DNA of 42,382 nt from Aureimonas sp. AU4 (GCF_001463765.1 NZ_BBWK01000077.1:1-42382); one strand, 5' to 3'. Counted from the first letter of the stretch, positions 32,375 to 40,745 are shown. Program-made: numbers and translations. Notes: generated from the sequence alone by a model not told the origin.

Positions 32375-32464
32375 GTCCACACGGGGTGCCCATCCGGGCT
32401 GAGAGGCGGCTGTCCGCCAACCCGCCGAACCTGATCCGGATCGTACCGGCGGAGGGATGGGGGC
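32375..32464 (+). promoter_or_regulatory. TPP riboswitch (thi element)
   Basis: Classic thi-box layout: ACGGGGTGCC (32381-32390), GGGCTGAGA (32396-32404) and CCGAACCTGATCCGGATCGT (from 32425) running to ACCGGCGGAGGGATGGGG. These are the conserved pyrimidine- and pyrophosphate-sensing segments that bind thiamine pyrophosphate. It precedes thiBPQ, so excess TPP should switch off import. Confidence 0.95.
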
Positions 32465-32494
32465 CATCGCGACACCCGTCCCGACCCGGCGCCT

Positions 32495-32514
32495 CTCCTC
32501 TGCCCCTGGAGGAG
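32495..32514 (+). promoter_or_regulatory. Shine-Dalgarno-sequestering hairpin of thiB
   Basis: CTCCTC (32495-32500) pairs perfectly with GAGGAG (32509-32514), which overlaps the thiB ribosome-binding site, across an 8-base loop. There is no T-run, so the riboswitch output is probably translational: with TPP bound the hairpin would form and hide the RBS. Inferred from sequence. Confidence 0.5.
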
Positions 32515-32519
32515 TGCCG

Positions 32520-33530
32520 ATGGCCCGTCGCCTTGCCGCCCTTGCCGCTGCCCTGTCGCTTCTTGCCGCGCTGCCGGCGCGGGCCGAGGACAAGCCGGTG
32601 CTCACCGTCTACACCTACGAGAGCTTCACGCCCGACTGGGGTCCCGGCCCCAGGATCGAGGCGGCCTTCGAGCGGACCTGCGGCTGCGACCTGCGCTTCG
32701 TCGGGCTGGAGGACGGAGTCTCGATCCTCAACCGCCTGAAGCTCGAGGGCCCCTCCACGAAGGCCGACGTCGCGCTCGGCCTCACCGCCGAACTCGTCCC
32801 GGAGGCCAAGGCGACCGGGCTCCTCGCTCCCTCGGGCGTCGACCTCTCGGCGCTGAGCCTGCCGGGCGGCTTCGGCGACGACACGTTCGTGCCCTTCGAC
32901 CGGCTCGACCTCGCCTTCGTCTACGACTCCGAAGCCGTGAAGGATCCCGCCGCGTCGCTCGATGCGCTGGTGAACGGCAACCCGGACGAGAAGATCGCAA
33001 TCCAGGACCCGCGCACCTCGACGCCGGGCCTCGCCCTTCTTCTCTGGGTGAAGTCGGTCTACGGCGACCGGGCGGAGGCGGCGTGGGCGAAGCTCTCGAA
33101 GCGCATCCTCACCGTCACGCCCGGCTGGAGCGAGAGCTACGGCCTCTTCACCAAGGGCGAGGTACCGATCGTCCTCTCCTACACGACCTCGCCGACCTAT
33201 CACGAGATCGAGGAGCGAACCGACCGCTACAAGGCGATGCGCTTTTCCGAGGGCCATTACCGGCAGGTCGAACTCGCCGCCCGCCTGAAGGGGTCGCAGC
33301 ATCCCGATCTCGCGCAGAGCTTCCTGCGCTTCCTCCTGTCGCCCGAGGTCCAGTCGATCCTGCCCGTCACCAACTGGGCGCTGCCGGTCGCCCCGACCGC
33401 CGAGCCGCTGCCGGCCGCCTTCAGCGACGTCGTCCAGCCGCCCAAGCCCCTGGAGATCCCGGCCGAGGAGGTGGCGCGCCGGCGCGCGGCCTGGACCGAG
33501 GAATGGTTGCGGGCGATGGCGCAGCGGTAA
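32520..33530 (+). CDS. thiB: Thiamine ABC transporter substrate-binding protein
   Basis: 336-aa periplasmic thiamine/TPP-binding protein. Start at 32520 has GGAGGAG (32508-32514) upstream and opens with a signal peptide ending ALPARA (about residue 24). The mature N-terminus LTVYTYESFTPDWGPGPRIE and GCDLRFVGLEDGVSILNRL are ThiB hallmarks. Later come AFVYDSEAV, TPGWSESYGLFTKGEVPIVL and the TSPTYHEIEE segment. It is the first gene of thiBPQ, directly under the TPP riboswitch. Confidence 0.95.
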   Translation: MARRLAALAAALSLLAALPARAEDKPVLTVYTYESFTPDWGPGPRIEAAFERTCGCDLRFVGLEDGVSILNRLKLEGPSTKADVALGLTAELVPEAKATGLLAPSGVDLSALSLPGGFGDDTFVPFDRLDLAFVYDSEAVKDPAASLDALVNGNPDEKIAIQDPRTSTPGLALLLWVKSVYGDRAEAAWAKLSKRILTVTPGWSESYGLFTKGEVPIVLSYTTSPTYHEIEERTDRYKAMRFSEGHYRQVELAARLKGSQHPDLAQSFLRFLLSPEVQSILPVTNWALPVAPTAEPLPAAFSDVVQPPKPLEIPAEEVARRRAAWTEEWLRAMAQR

Positions 33531-33538
33531 GACGGCCC

Positions 33539-35143
33539 ATGCTCGGACCCGCCGACCGGCGTCTGCGGCGCGCGCTGGGCCTTGGGGCCGCCGCGGCCGC
33601 CTTCGGCTTTCTCGCCGCCGCGCTTCTCGCCGTGCCGGCGGTCACGGGCCTGTGGCCGGCCTCGCCGCTCACGCTGCTTCGGGACCCGTATCTGAGGAGC
33701 ATCGTCGGCTTCACCCTGCTGCAGGCCGTGCTCTCCGCGCTCCTCTCGCTCGCGCTGGGCATCCCGCTCGGGCTCGCGCTCCATCGCACGCGCCTGCCCG
33801 GCCGCGCCCTTGCGCTGCGCCTCTTTCTCGTGCCCCAGGCCCTGCCGCCGCTGGTCGGCGCTCTCGGCCTTCTCGCCGTGTTCGGGCGCGGCGGATGGGT
33901 GGGAGACGCGCTCGCGCTCGCGGGCCTGCCCCGCCCCTCGATCTACGGGCTCGCCGGCATCCTTCTTGCCCACGTCTTCTTCAACGCGCCGCTCGTCGCG
34001 CGGCTCGTCTACGGCGTGCTCGGCTCGGTGCCGCGCGAGAGCTGGCGCATCGCCGGGCAACTCGGCCTTTCGCCGCTCGCCGTGTGGCGCCATGTCGAGG
34101 GGCCCGCCGTCCGGCGCGCCCTGCCCCAGGCCGCCTCGCTCGTCTTCGCGCTCTGCGTGACGAGCTTCACGCTGGTGCTCGTTCTGGGCGGCGGGCCGGG
34201 GGCGACCACCGTGGAGGTCGCCGTCTATCAGGCGCTGCGCTACGACTTCGACCCCGGCCGCGCGCTCACCCTGTCGCTCCTCCAGGTCGCCATGGTCGCG
34301 CTGTCGCTGGCACCGCTCCTCCTGATCGGCGGGAGCACGGCGGATCTCGGTCTCGGGCGCGCGGGCTTGGCGCGGCGCTTCGACCGGCCGAGCCGCCCCC
34401 GCGCGCTGGTCGACGCGCTCGCGCTCGCGCTCGGGCTTGCGCTTCTCCTCCTACCGCTCGCAGCCCTCGTGGCCGATGGGCTCGCCGCCGATCTCGGCCG
34501 TCTCGTCCGCGATCCGGCGGTCGAGCGCGCCGCGCTCACCAGCCTTCTCGTGGCGGTGCCGGCGGCGGTTCTCGGTTTATCCCTGTCGTTCGCCCTCGCG
34601 CTCGCGGCAGCCGGCGGGGGCCCGCTCGCGCGCCTTGCGGCGAGCGGCGCCTCGTCGCTCGTTCTCGTGGTGCCGCCGATCGTGGTGGGCGCCGGCTGGT
34701 TCCTTCTCCTGCGCGGCACGGGCGACGTCGCACGCCTCGCGCCCTTCGTCGTGGTGCTGGCGCAGTCCGTGCTGATCCTGCCCTACGGCGTGCGCCTCCT
34801 TCTGCCCGCGATCGCGGAGGCCGACCGGCGGCACGGGCGCCTCGCGCTCGGCCTCGGGCTCACCGGCTGGGCGCGCCTGCGCCATCTGGAGGGGCCGGCG
34901 CTCCTGCGGCCGCTGCGGCTGGCGCTCGGCCTCGCGCTGGCGGTGTCGCTCGGCGATCTCGGCACGGTCGCCCTGTTCGGGTCGGGCGACTTCACGACCC
35001 TGCCCCTCCTTCTTCTCCAGCGCATGGGCTCCTACCGCTCGGCGGATGCGGCGGGCCTGGCGCTGCTTCTGGGGCTCGGCGTGCTCCTGGTTCTCCTTCT
35101 CGCCGAGATCGGCGGACGACGAGGCGCGGAGGAGCCGGCATGA
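33539..35143 (+). CDS. thiP: Thiamine ABC transporter permease
   Basis: 534-aa fused permease with two repeats of about six helices, as in ThiP. The first half starts AAAAFGFLAAALLAVPAVTG and has an EAA-like loop ESWRIAGQLGLSPLAVWRHV; the second half has the loop RRHGRLALGLGLTGWARLRH. C-terminal DLGTVALFGSGDFTTLPLLL matches ThiP. Starts 8 bases after thiB, and its TGA overlaps the thiQ start by 4 bases. The region is very rich in Leu and Ala codons, so open frames appear on the opposite strand, but only this frame reads as a permease. Confidence 0.93.
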   Translation: MLGPADRRLRRALGLGAAAAAFGFLAAALLAVPAVTGLWPASPLTLLRDPYLRSIVGFTLLQAVLSALLSLALGIPLGLALHRTRLPGRALALRLFLVPQALPPLVGALGLLAVFGRGGWVGDALALAGLPRPSIYGLAGILLAHVFFNAPLVARLVYGVLGSVPRESWRIAGQLGLSPLAVWRHVEGPAVRRALPQAASLVFALCVTSFTLVLVLGGGPGATTVEVAVYQALRYDFDPGRALTLSLLQVAMVALSLAPLLLIGGSTADLGLGRAGLARRFDRPSRPRALVDALALALGLALLLLPLAALVADGLAADLGRLVRDPAVERAALTSLLVAVPAAVLGLSLSFALALAAAGGGPLARLAASGASSLVLVVPPIVVGAGWFLLLRGTGDVARLAPFVVVLAQSVLILPYGVRLLLPAIAEADRRHGRLALGLGLTGWARLRHLEGPALLRPLRLALGLALAVSLGDLGTVALFGSGDFTTLPLLLLQRMGSYRSADAAGLALLLGLGVLLVLLLAEIGGRRGAEEPA

Positions 35144-35877
35144 GCGGCCTCGTGCTCGACGGCGTCGTGTTCCACCACGACCGGACGCCCTTCCGCTTCG
35201 ACCTCGACGTGCGCCGCGGCGAGTGGATGGCGCTGATCGGCCCGTCCGGCGCCGGCAAGTCGACGCTCCTGGACCTGGCCGCCGGCTTCATTCCGCCGGC
35301 CGCCGGTCGCATCGTGATGGAGGGCCGCGACGTGACCGATCTCGGCCCCGCCGAGCGGCCGCTCTCGATGGTGTTCCAGGACGACAACCTCTTTCCCCAC
35401 CTCACCGCCGAGGAAAACGTGGCGATCGGCATCGCCCCGCGTTTCCGTCTCGGCCGCCGGGCGCGCGAGCGGGCGCGGCAGGCCCTCGATGAGGTCGGCA
35501 TCGGGGCGCTCGCTGGGCGCCGTCCCGCCGCCATGTCGGGCGGCGAGCGCCAGCGCGTCGGTCTTGCGCGCGCCTTCCTGCGCGAGCGCCCCGTCCTGCT
35601 TCTCGACGAGCCCTTCGCGGCCCTCGGCCCCGCGCTCCGGCGCGAGATGCTGGAGCTTCTCAGGGCGGCCCGCGCGCGCCGGTCCGACCCGCCGACCGTT
35701 CTCATGGTGACCCATCACCCCGAGGACGCGCGCGGCTTCTGCGACCGCGTGGCCTTTCTGGAGGACGGCTCGGTGCGGGCCGTCGGCGAAACGGAGGCGA
35801 TGCTGGGCGGGTCGGCGCCGGAGGCCGTGCGCCGCTATCTCGGCGCGCTGCCGCAAGGTGCGAAGCCGGCACCGTAA
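35140..35877 (+). CDS. thiQ: Thiamine ABC transporter ATP-binding protein
   Basis: 245-aa ATPase of the thiamine importer. Walker A GPSGAGKST, Q-loop FQDDNLFPHL (the ThiQ-type segment), signature MSGGERQRV, Walker B LLLDEPFAALGP and the switch MVTHHPEDA are present. GGAGG (35128-35132) precedes the ATG, which overlaps the thiP stop. There is no long regulatory C-terminal domain, as expected for ThiQ. It completes thiBPQ. Confidence 0.94.
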   Translation: MSGLVLDGVVFHHDRTPFRFDLDVRRGEWMALIGPSGAGKSTLLDLAAGFIPPAAGRIVMEGRDVTDLGPAERPLSMVFQDDNLFPHLTAEENVAIGIAPRFRLGRRARERARQALDEVGIGALAGRRPAAMSGGERQRVGLARAFLRERPVLLLDEPFAALGPALRREMLELLRAARARRSDPPTVLMVTHHPEDARGFCDRVAFLEDGSVRAVGETEAMLGGSAPEAVRRYLGALPQGAKPAP

Positions 35878-36049
35878 TTTCGGCGGCTTTGCGCAGCATG
35901 GGACGCGCGCCAAGGGGGAAAGGACGGATCGTCCGGGCGTCTTTCCATTTTTCCGGCCCTGTGTTCGCGTCGCCCTTTCGCGTCCGAGCCGGGGCGATTA
36001 CATGAGAACGGACCCGCAACGGACGGGCGCTTCCGGGGGATCGAGGGGC

Positions 36050-37567
36050 ATGGCGGAGAGGCTGGGCGCAGGGCTGGACGGAGCGGGTCGTCGTTGGGGC
36101 GCGATCGCCTTGACGCTCGTCGCGCTGTCGGGCTGCACCTCGCTCGGGCGCGGCCTCGAAGAAACCGGCGGCGAACTCCAGACCGGCTACCTGCCGGGCC
36201 AGAGCCGGACGCCCGTTTCCTTCGAGGGCGTGCAGGAGAACGATCCGCAGTCGCCGATCGGCCGCTCGCAGCACCCCAAGATCCTGGCGGCCTACGGCGG
36301 CGCCTATTCCGACCCCAAGCTCGAGCTGATGCTGGCCGGCATCGTCGGCAAGCTCGGCGCCGTGTCGGACGATCCGGGCCGGGCCTACCGCATCACCGTC
36401 CTCAACTCGCCCAACATCAACGCCTTCGCCCTGCCGGGCGGCTATCTCTACGTGACGCGCGGCCTGCTTGCGCTCGCCAACGACTCGGCCGAGGTCGCGG
36501 CCGTGCTCGCGCACGAGATGGGCCACGTGAAGGCCAATCACGGCATCGAGCGCCAGCAGCGCGAGGAGGCGGCCGAGCTCGCCGGCCGCGTCGTGCACGA
36601 GGTACTGTCCAGCGACACGGCCGCCCGCGCGGCCCTGGCGCGCGGGCGGCTGAACCTGGCCTCCTTCTCGCGCAACCAGGAGCTCCAGGCCGACGCCATG
36701 GGCATCAAGCAGACCGGCGAGGCAGGCTACGACGCCTATGCCGCGGCCCGCTTCCTGCGCACGATGGACCAGTTCTCCTCGTTCCGGAACGCCTTCCAGG
36801 CCTCCAACCCCGACCTCGACTTCCTCGCCTCGCACCCGGCCGCGCCCCAGCGCGTCGAGCTGGCCCGCAAGCATGCCAGCGTCTTCGGGCCGGAAGGTTC
36901 GGGCGCGACCGATCGCGACCGGTACCTGTCGGGCATCGACGGCATGCTCTTCGGCGACACGGCCTCGGAAGGCTACGTGCGCGGCCGCGCCTTCTTCCAT
37001 CCGGGCCTCGGCATCACCTTCCAGGTGCCCGAGGGCTTCGTGATCGACAACACGGCCGAGGCCGTGCTCGCCACGGGCCCCGGCGACACGGCGGTGCGCT
37101 TCGACGGCATCGCCATTCCGCAGACGACCTCGCTCACCGACTATATCCAGAGCGGCTGGGTCGGCGGTCTCGACCGCAACTCGATCCGCCCCTTCCGCAT
37201 CGGCGAGCTCGAGGCGGTCTCGGCCCAGGCCGCCGGCGGCTCCTACGTCTTCAACGTGACCGTGGTGCGGGTCGGCGGACAGGTCTACCGCTTCCTGACC
37301 GCCCTTCCCGCCGACGCGGCCGAGCGCCTGCCCCCGATCGCCCAGAGCATCGCCAGCTCGTTCCGGCTCCTCGGACCGGCCGAGCGCGAGCAGCTGAAGC
37401 CGCTGCGCGTGCGCATCATCACCGCGCGGCCGGGCGACACCGAGGCGTCGCTTGCCTCGCGCATCCAGGGCGTCGAGCGCAAGGTCGAGATGTTCCGCCT
37501 CCTCAACGACATGGAGGACCTCGGTCCCGTGAAGGTCGGCACGCGCTACAAGATCATCGCCGAGTAG
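36050..37567 (+). CDS. Lipoprotein M48 family metalloprotease
   Basis: About 505 aa. A lipobox LSGC with Cys29 follows a short basic n-region (RR) and hydrophobic core, so it is probably anchored to the outer membrane by lipid. The zinc site is LAHEMGHVKANHG (His155, Glu156, His159), with Glu211 in NQELQADAMG as third ligand. Residues beyond about 310 form a second domain (FFHPGLGITFQVPEGF), and the C-terminus (RPGDTEASLASRIQGV ... VKVGTRYKIIAE) resembles a LysM-like module. Family members, such as BepA, police outer-membrane protein assembly. The start may instead be ATG 36002, giving 521 aa. Confidence 0.88.
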   Translation: MAERLGAGLDGAGRRWGAIALTLVALSGCTSLGRGLEETGGELQTGYLPGQSRTPVSFEGVQENDPQSPIGRSQHPKILAAYGGAYSDPKLELMLAGIVGKLGAVSDDPGRAYRITVLNSPNINAFALPGGYLYVTRGLLALANDSAEVAAVLAHEMGHVKANHGIERQQREEAAELAGRVVHEVLSSDTAARAALARGRLNLASFSRNQELQADAMGIKQTGEAGYDAYAAARFLRTMDQFSSFRNAFQASNPDLDFLASHPAAPQRVELARKHASVFGPEGSGATDRDRYLSGIDGMLFGDTASEGYVRGRAFFHPGLGITFQVPEGFVIDNTAEAVLATGPGDTAVRFDGIAIPQTTSLTDYIQSGWVGGLDRNSIRPFRIGELEAVSAQAAGGSYVFNVTVVRVGGQVYRFLTALPADAAERLPPIAQSIASSFRLLGPAEREQLKPLRVRIITARPGDTEASLASRIQGVERKVEMFRLLNDMEDLGPVKVGTRYKIIAE

Positions 37568-37571
37568 CGGC

Positions 37572-37591
37572 GGTCCGGCATGAGCCGGACC
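37572..37591 (+). terminator. Hairpin after the M48 protease gene
   Basis: GGTCCGGC (37572-37579) and GCCGGACC (37584-37591) form a perfect 8-bp stem with loop ATGA, 4 bases after the protease stop. It is nested in larger inverted repeats (see findings). No T-run. Confidence 0.45.
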
Positions 37592-37639
37592 CATGCGGAA
37601 CCGGCAGCGGCCCGCATGGACCGCCGCCACATCGATTGC

Positions 37640-37867
37640 TCAGGCCGCGTGCGCCCGGCGCATGCTCCCCGCCCCAGCCTCGAAGCGTGCGCGCTCGGCC
37701 GCGCAGGCCGCCAGGACCCGCCGTTCCTGCCGGATGAAGGCCAGCGCGGCCTCGCGCGTGGCGAACAGGCCGCCCGAGCGGCCCGCCCGGTCCCTGACCG
37801 CCCAGCCGCCGGCCGGGTCGGGAGACAGTTCGAAGCCGAACGGATCAAGAATGGCGGACGTGTTCAC
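37640..37867 (-). CDS. Small protein of unknown function (75 aa), coupled to DapA-like gene
   Basis: GTG start at 37867 overlaps the TGA of the DapA-like gene by 4 bases (GTGA), and GGGAG lies 8 bases upstream, a typical coupled gene. The product begins NTSAILDPFGFELSPDPAGG, has FATREAALAFIRQE, resembling small DUF2188-like folds in which a strand is followed by a helix, and ends in a basic, Ala-rich helix (RRVLAACAAERARFEAG). No certain family assignment. An ATG-start frame extending further upstream in this frame only reads through the DapA-like gene and is not used. Confidence 0.6.
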   Translation of the reverse strand: MNTSAILDPFGFELSPDPAGGWAVRDRAGRSGGLFATREAALAFIRQERRVLAACAAERARFEAGAGSMRRAHAA

Positions 37868-38823
37868 GACGCGCGCTCCCAGACCGGCGCGTGACGCACC
37901 ATGCGGGAGGGCGGGGGGCAGCCGATCGTCTCGAGATCCACCGCGATGCGCGCCGCCGCCTGCCGGGCGGACCGGCACAGGGCGTGGAGCGGCAGGCGCA
38001 CCGTCGTCTCGCAGCCGAGCGCGTCCTGCGCCAGATCCTTGAGGGCCGGCACGCCCTCCGCCTCGACCAGCTGAAACAAGGGCGTCAGCCGCTCCTGCAG
38101 CCGCCGTGCTCCCGCGCCGTCTCCGTCGGCGACGGCCTGCCACAACGCGACCACCAGATGCGGCGCGACATTGGCCGCCGCGCTGCTGACGCCGTGCGCC
38201 CCCATCAGGCCGCAGGCCGCCATTGCCGGTTCGTGTCCCGCCAGGAAGCAGGTATCCGGCCTTGCCCGGCTGAGGCATTCGAGGTGGAGCGGATTGGGCG
38301 AATGGTCCACAAGTCCCGCCACCCCCGCGACGCGGATCATCTCCGCCATCTCGCAGACGGTCAGATGCGTCTTGGTGCGCGCCTCGTCGAACTCGACGAG
38401 GATCGGCAGGCCGGCGGCCGCATCCGCCACAGCCGCGATGTGGGCGAGGATGCCGCGTGCCGTCGGCTTGTTGTAGGGCGGCGTCGCGAGAACCAGCCCG
38501 TCGGCTCCCGCCCCGCGCGCGTCCCGGGCCATCTCGACGGCGCGCGCCGTGTCGGGAGTGCCGATATGGGCGAGCACCTGCATGCGGCCCTTCACGGGCC
38601 CGGCGGCCTTGACCAGCGCGACGCGCTCGTCACGCGTCAGGGTCGGTCCCTCGCCGATTGGGGAGCCGAGGATCACGGCCGAAACGCCCGAGCGCGCCTG
38701 CCAGCGCACCAGCGCGGCGAGGCGAAACGTGTCGATCTCGGACCCGGAACCGGGATCCGGCTCGGACGAGGACAGGAAAGGGGTGATCAGCGGCGTGACG
38801 ACCCCGGAGAAGGCGACGCTCAT
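37864..38823 (-). CDS. DapA/NanA-like aldolase-fold protein without Schiff-base Lys
   Basis: 319-aa protein of the dihydrodipicolinate synthase/N-acetylneuraminate lyase fold. It keeps VVTPLITPF at the N-terminus, LTRDERVALVKAA, HIGTPDTARAVEMARDARGAG, ATPPYNKPTARG (Tyr117 at the catalytic Tyr position) and a C-terminal helical region. The Schiff-base Lys, normally in GIKEA, is replaced: the aligned segment reads GLVDHS (Val172), and the substrate-binding GTTGES loop reads GSPIGEG. True DapA chemistry is therefore unlikely. It may be a regulator or a different enzyme. The start has GGAG about 9 bases upstream. It overlaps a small downstream ORF. Confidence 0.85.
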   Translation of the reverse strand: MSVAFSGVVTPLITPFLSSSEPDPGSGSEIDTFRLAALVRWQARSGVSAVILGSPIGEGPTLTRDERVALVKAAGPVKGRMQVLAHIGTPDTARAVEMARDARGAGADGLVLATPPYNKPTARGILAHIAAVADAAAGLPILVEFDEARTKTHLTVCEMAEMIRVAGVAGLVDHSPNPLHLECLSRARPDTCFLAGHEPAMAACGLMGAHGVSSAAANVAPHLVVALWQAVADGDGAGARRLQERLTPLFQLVEAEGVPALKDLAQDALGCETTVRLPLHALCRSARQAAARIAVDLETIGCPPPSRMVRHAPVWERAS

Positions 38824-38944
38824 CTGCGAGGCGCTCCCGTTGTTGCGATACGGGGGAAGATCGTCACTCGCGCATAAGGGATCGATGCGGAATTGCCCGG
38901 CGGGGGATCAGGCGGGCGTATGATTCTGCCCGCGCCTTGCACGC

Positions 38945-38973
38945 AAAAAGGCCGCTCCGAGGAGCGGCCCTTT
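38945..38973 (-). terminator. Intrinsic terminator of rpoH
   Basis: On the minus strand GGCCGCTCC-TC-GGAGCGGCC (38969-38950) is followed by TTTTT (38949-38945): a 9-bp GC-rich stem with a U-run, 22 bases after the rpoH stop. A canonical Rho-independent terminator. Confidence 0.92.
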
Positions 38974-38995
38974 GGGGAACGAAGCTTCTCTGGGA

Positions 38996-39862
38996 TCAGG
39001 CGACGAAAGCGGCCTCGTCGGGGTTCGCCTGGAGAAGCGCCACGCGCAGCTTCTCCAGCGCGCGGGTCTCGATCTGGCGCACGCGCTCCTTGGAGATGCC
39101 GAGCTTGGAGCCCAGCGCCTCCAGCGTGGCGCCGTCGTCCTGCAGGCGGCGCTCGCGGATGATTTTCAGCTCGCGCTCCGACAGGACGCCGAGCGCCGAG
39201 CGCAGCCACACGACGCGGCGCTCGTCGTCGATCGAGGCCGAGACCATCTCGTCGGGCAGCGGATCGTTGCAGACCAGGAAGTCCTGGCGGTCGGCCGAGC
39301 CGGAATCGTCTTCCATGAGCGGAGCGTTGAGCGAGGAGTCGGGACCCGACAGACGCGAGTCCATGAGCGCGACGTCGCTCTCCGACACCTTCAGCGCGGT
39401 CGCGATCTCGCGATACATCTCGGTGCCCGAAAGGCTCTCGGACCCTTGGCTGAGTCGGGCGCGCAGGCGGCGCAGGTTGAAGAACAGCGCCTTCTGGGCT
39501 GACGAGGTGCCGCCGCGAACGATCGACCAGTTGCGCAGGATGTAGTCCTGGATCGAAGCGCGGATCCACCATGTGGCGTAGGTGGAGAAGCGCACCTCGC
39601 GCTCGGGCTCGAAGCGGGCCGCCGCTTCCAGAAGGCCGACATGCCCTTCCTGGATCAGGTCGTTCATGGCGAGGCCGAAGTGACGAAACTTCGAGGCCAT
39701 GGAGATGACGAGGCGCATGTGGGCGGAGGTGATGCGGTGCAGCGCCTCCTGGTCCTGATGCTCCTTCCACCGGACCGCCAGCTCGTACTCCTCTTCCCGC
39801 TGAAGATAGGGGGCGGCCATCGCGGCCTGGATGAGGTGACGGCGGGTGGACTGAGACTTCAT
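38996..39862 (-). CDS. rpoH: RNA polymerase sigma-32 (RpoH-type) factor
   Basis: 288-aa heat-shock-type sigma factor. Region 2 reads HMRLVISMASKFRHFG, NDLIQEGHVGLLEAAARF and STYATWWIRASIQDYILRN, the -10 recognition helix and melting region. It is followed by NWSIVR and the RpoH box QKALFFNLRRLRARL, which separates RpoH from housekeeping sigma. Region 4 ends with LEALGSKLGISKERVRQIE for the -35 contact. The ATG at 39862 has GGAAGG 9 bases upstream (39877-39872), better than the in-frame TTG at 39880. Alphaproteobacteria often carry several RpoH paralogues; which one this is cannot be decided. Confidence 0.93.
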   Translation of the reverse strand: MKSQSTRRHLIQAAMAAPYLQREEEYELAVRWKEHQDQEALHRITSAHMRLVISMASKFRHFGLAMNDLIQEGHVGLLEAAARFEPEREVRFSTYATWWIRASIQDYILRNWSIVRGGTSSAQKALFFNLRRLRARLSQGSESLSGTEMYREIATALKVSESDVALMDSRLSGPDSSLNAPLMEDDSGSADRQDFLVCNDPLPDEMVSASIDDERRVVWLRSALGVLSERELKIIRERRLQDDGATLEALGSKLGISKERVRQIETRALEKLRVALLQANPDEAAFVA

Positions 39863-39990
39863 TGGTTCGGACCTTCCCAACGGAAAACGCGTGGATCCGA
39901 ACGCCGCAGAAACGGGACCGAAACCCGGCGCTCTACCTCATTAACAAGGGCGGAGAAGGAAGGTTCCCAAAGGGGTAAACTTTTTTCGGC

Positions 39991-40018
39991 GAAATAGCGC
40001 AGCGTAAAAAAGTTCAAG
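39991..40018 (-). promoter_or_regulatory. Possible heat-shock-type promoter of rpoH
   Basis: Minus-strand CTTGAA (40018-40013) is followed about 15 bases later by CTATTT (39997-39992), resembling alphaproteobacterial sigma-32 promoters (CTTG, then a CYTATNT-like -10). That would make rpoH partly autoregulated. The match is imperfect. Confidence 0.35.
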
Positions 40019-40082
40019 GGGAAGAAGGAGATGGGCGCAGCTCGCGCCGCCCTCCGACACTTGGCGTATCATTTCATCGCGC

Positions 40083-40110
40083 AAAAGAAAAGCCGCCCCG
40101 AAGGGCGGCT
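40083..40110 (-). terminator. Intrinsic terminator of carD
   Basis: On the minus strand GCCGCCC-TTCG-GGGCGGC (40109-40092; plus-strand loop CGAA at 40099-40102) is followed by TTTTCTTTT. A 7-bp stem with a stable UUCG loop, starting 30 bases after the carD stop. Confidence 0.9.
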
Positions 40111-40139
40111 CATCTGGGAAAGAGGACGGCGCGGAAGGC

Positions 40140-40745
40140 TCAGGCCGCCTCGTCCTGCTCGCCTGTCTCGGTCTCGGCCTCGTTGCCGTCGTCGGCCTCG
40201 TCCTCGTCCAGAACCTTGGCGGTGCGCTTGGGTCCCTTGTTGAGGTTCAGCTCGATGAGGCGGACGGCCTCGGTCTCGGACACCTCGTTCACGGCGGCGA
40301 GCTCGCGCGCCATGCGGCCGAGAGCCGCCTCGTAGAGCTGGCGCTCGGAATAGCTCTGCTCGGGCTGCGACTCGGCGCGATAGAGATCGCGCACGACCTC
40401 GGCGATCGAGATCAGGTCGCCGGAGTTGATCTTGGCGTCGTATTCCTGCGCGCGGCGGCTCCACATGGTGCGCTTCACGCGAGCCCGGCCCTGGACCACC
40501 TTGAGGGCGCGTTCCACGAAGTCGGTCTCGGACAGCTTGCGCATGCCCACGCTCTCGGCCTTGGCCACGGGGACCTTCAGCCGCATCTTGTCCTTCTCGA
40601 AGTCGATCACGAACAGCTCGAGCGTCATGCCCGCCACGACCTGCTCCTCGATCGCCACGATCTGCCCGACGCCGTGCGCGGGGTAGACGATGCTCTCGCC
40701 GGTCTTGAAGCCCTGACGCTGGGAGACCTTCTTCTGAATGCTCAT
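40140..40745 (-). CDS. carD: CarD family transcription factor
   Basis: 201-aa CarD/CdnL-type global regulator that binds the RNA polymerase beta subunit and stabilises open promoter complexes. The N-terminal RNA-polymerase interaction domain reads FKTGESIVYPAHGVGQIVAI and then DKMRLKVPVAKAESVGMRKL. The C-terminal helical DNA-contacting part contains VKRTMWSRRAQEYDAKINSGD and LYEAALGRMARELAAV. The tail is acidic (DEDEADDGNEAETETG). The gene stands alone between rpoH and fdxA with its own promoter and terminator. In rhizobia and relatives this order next to fdxA is common. Confidence 0.95.
   Translation of the reverse strand: MSIQKKVSQRQGFKTGESIVYPAHGVGQIVAIEEQVVAGMTLELFVIDFEKDKMRLKVPVAKAESVGMRKLSETDFVERALKVVQGRARVKRTMWSRRAQEYDAKINSGDLISIAEVVRDLYRAESQPEQSYSERQLYEAALGRMARELAAVNEVSETEAVRLIELNLNKGPKRTAKVLDEDEADDGNEAETETGEQDEAA

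Noticed and set aside
37864-38823. Annotation of this gene as a functional dapA
   Set aside because: The Schiff-base Lys and the GTTGES loop are both missing, so the symbol would mislead.
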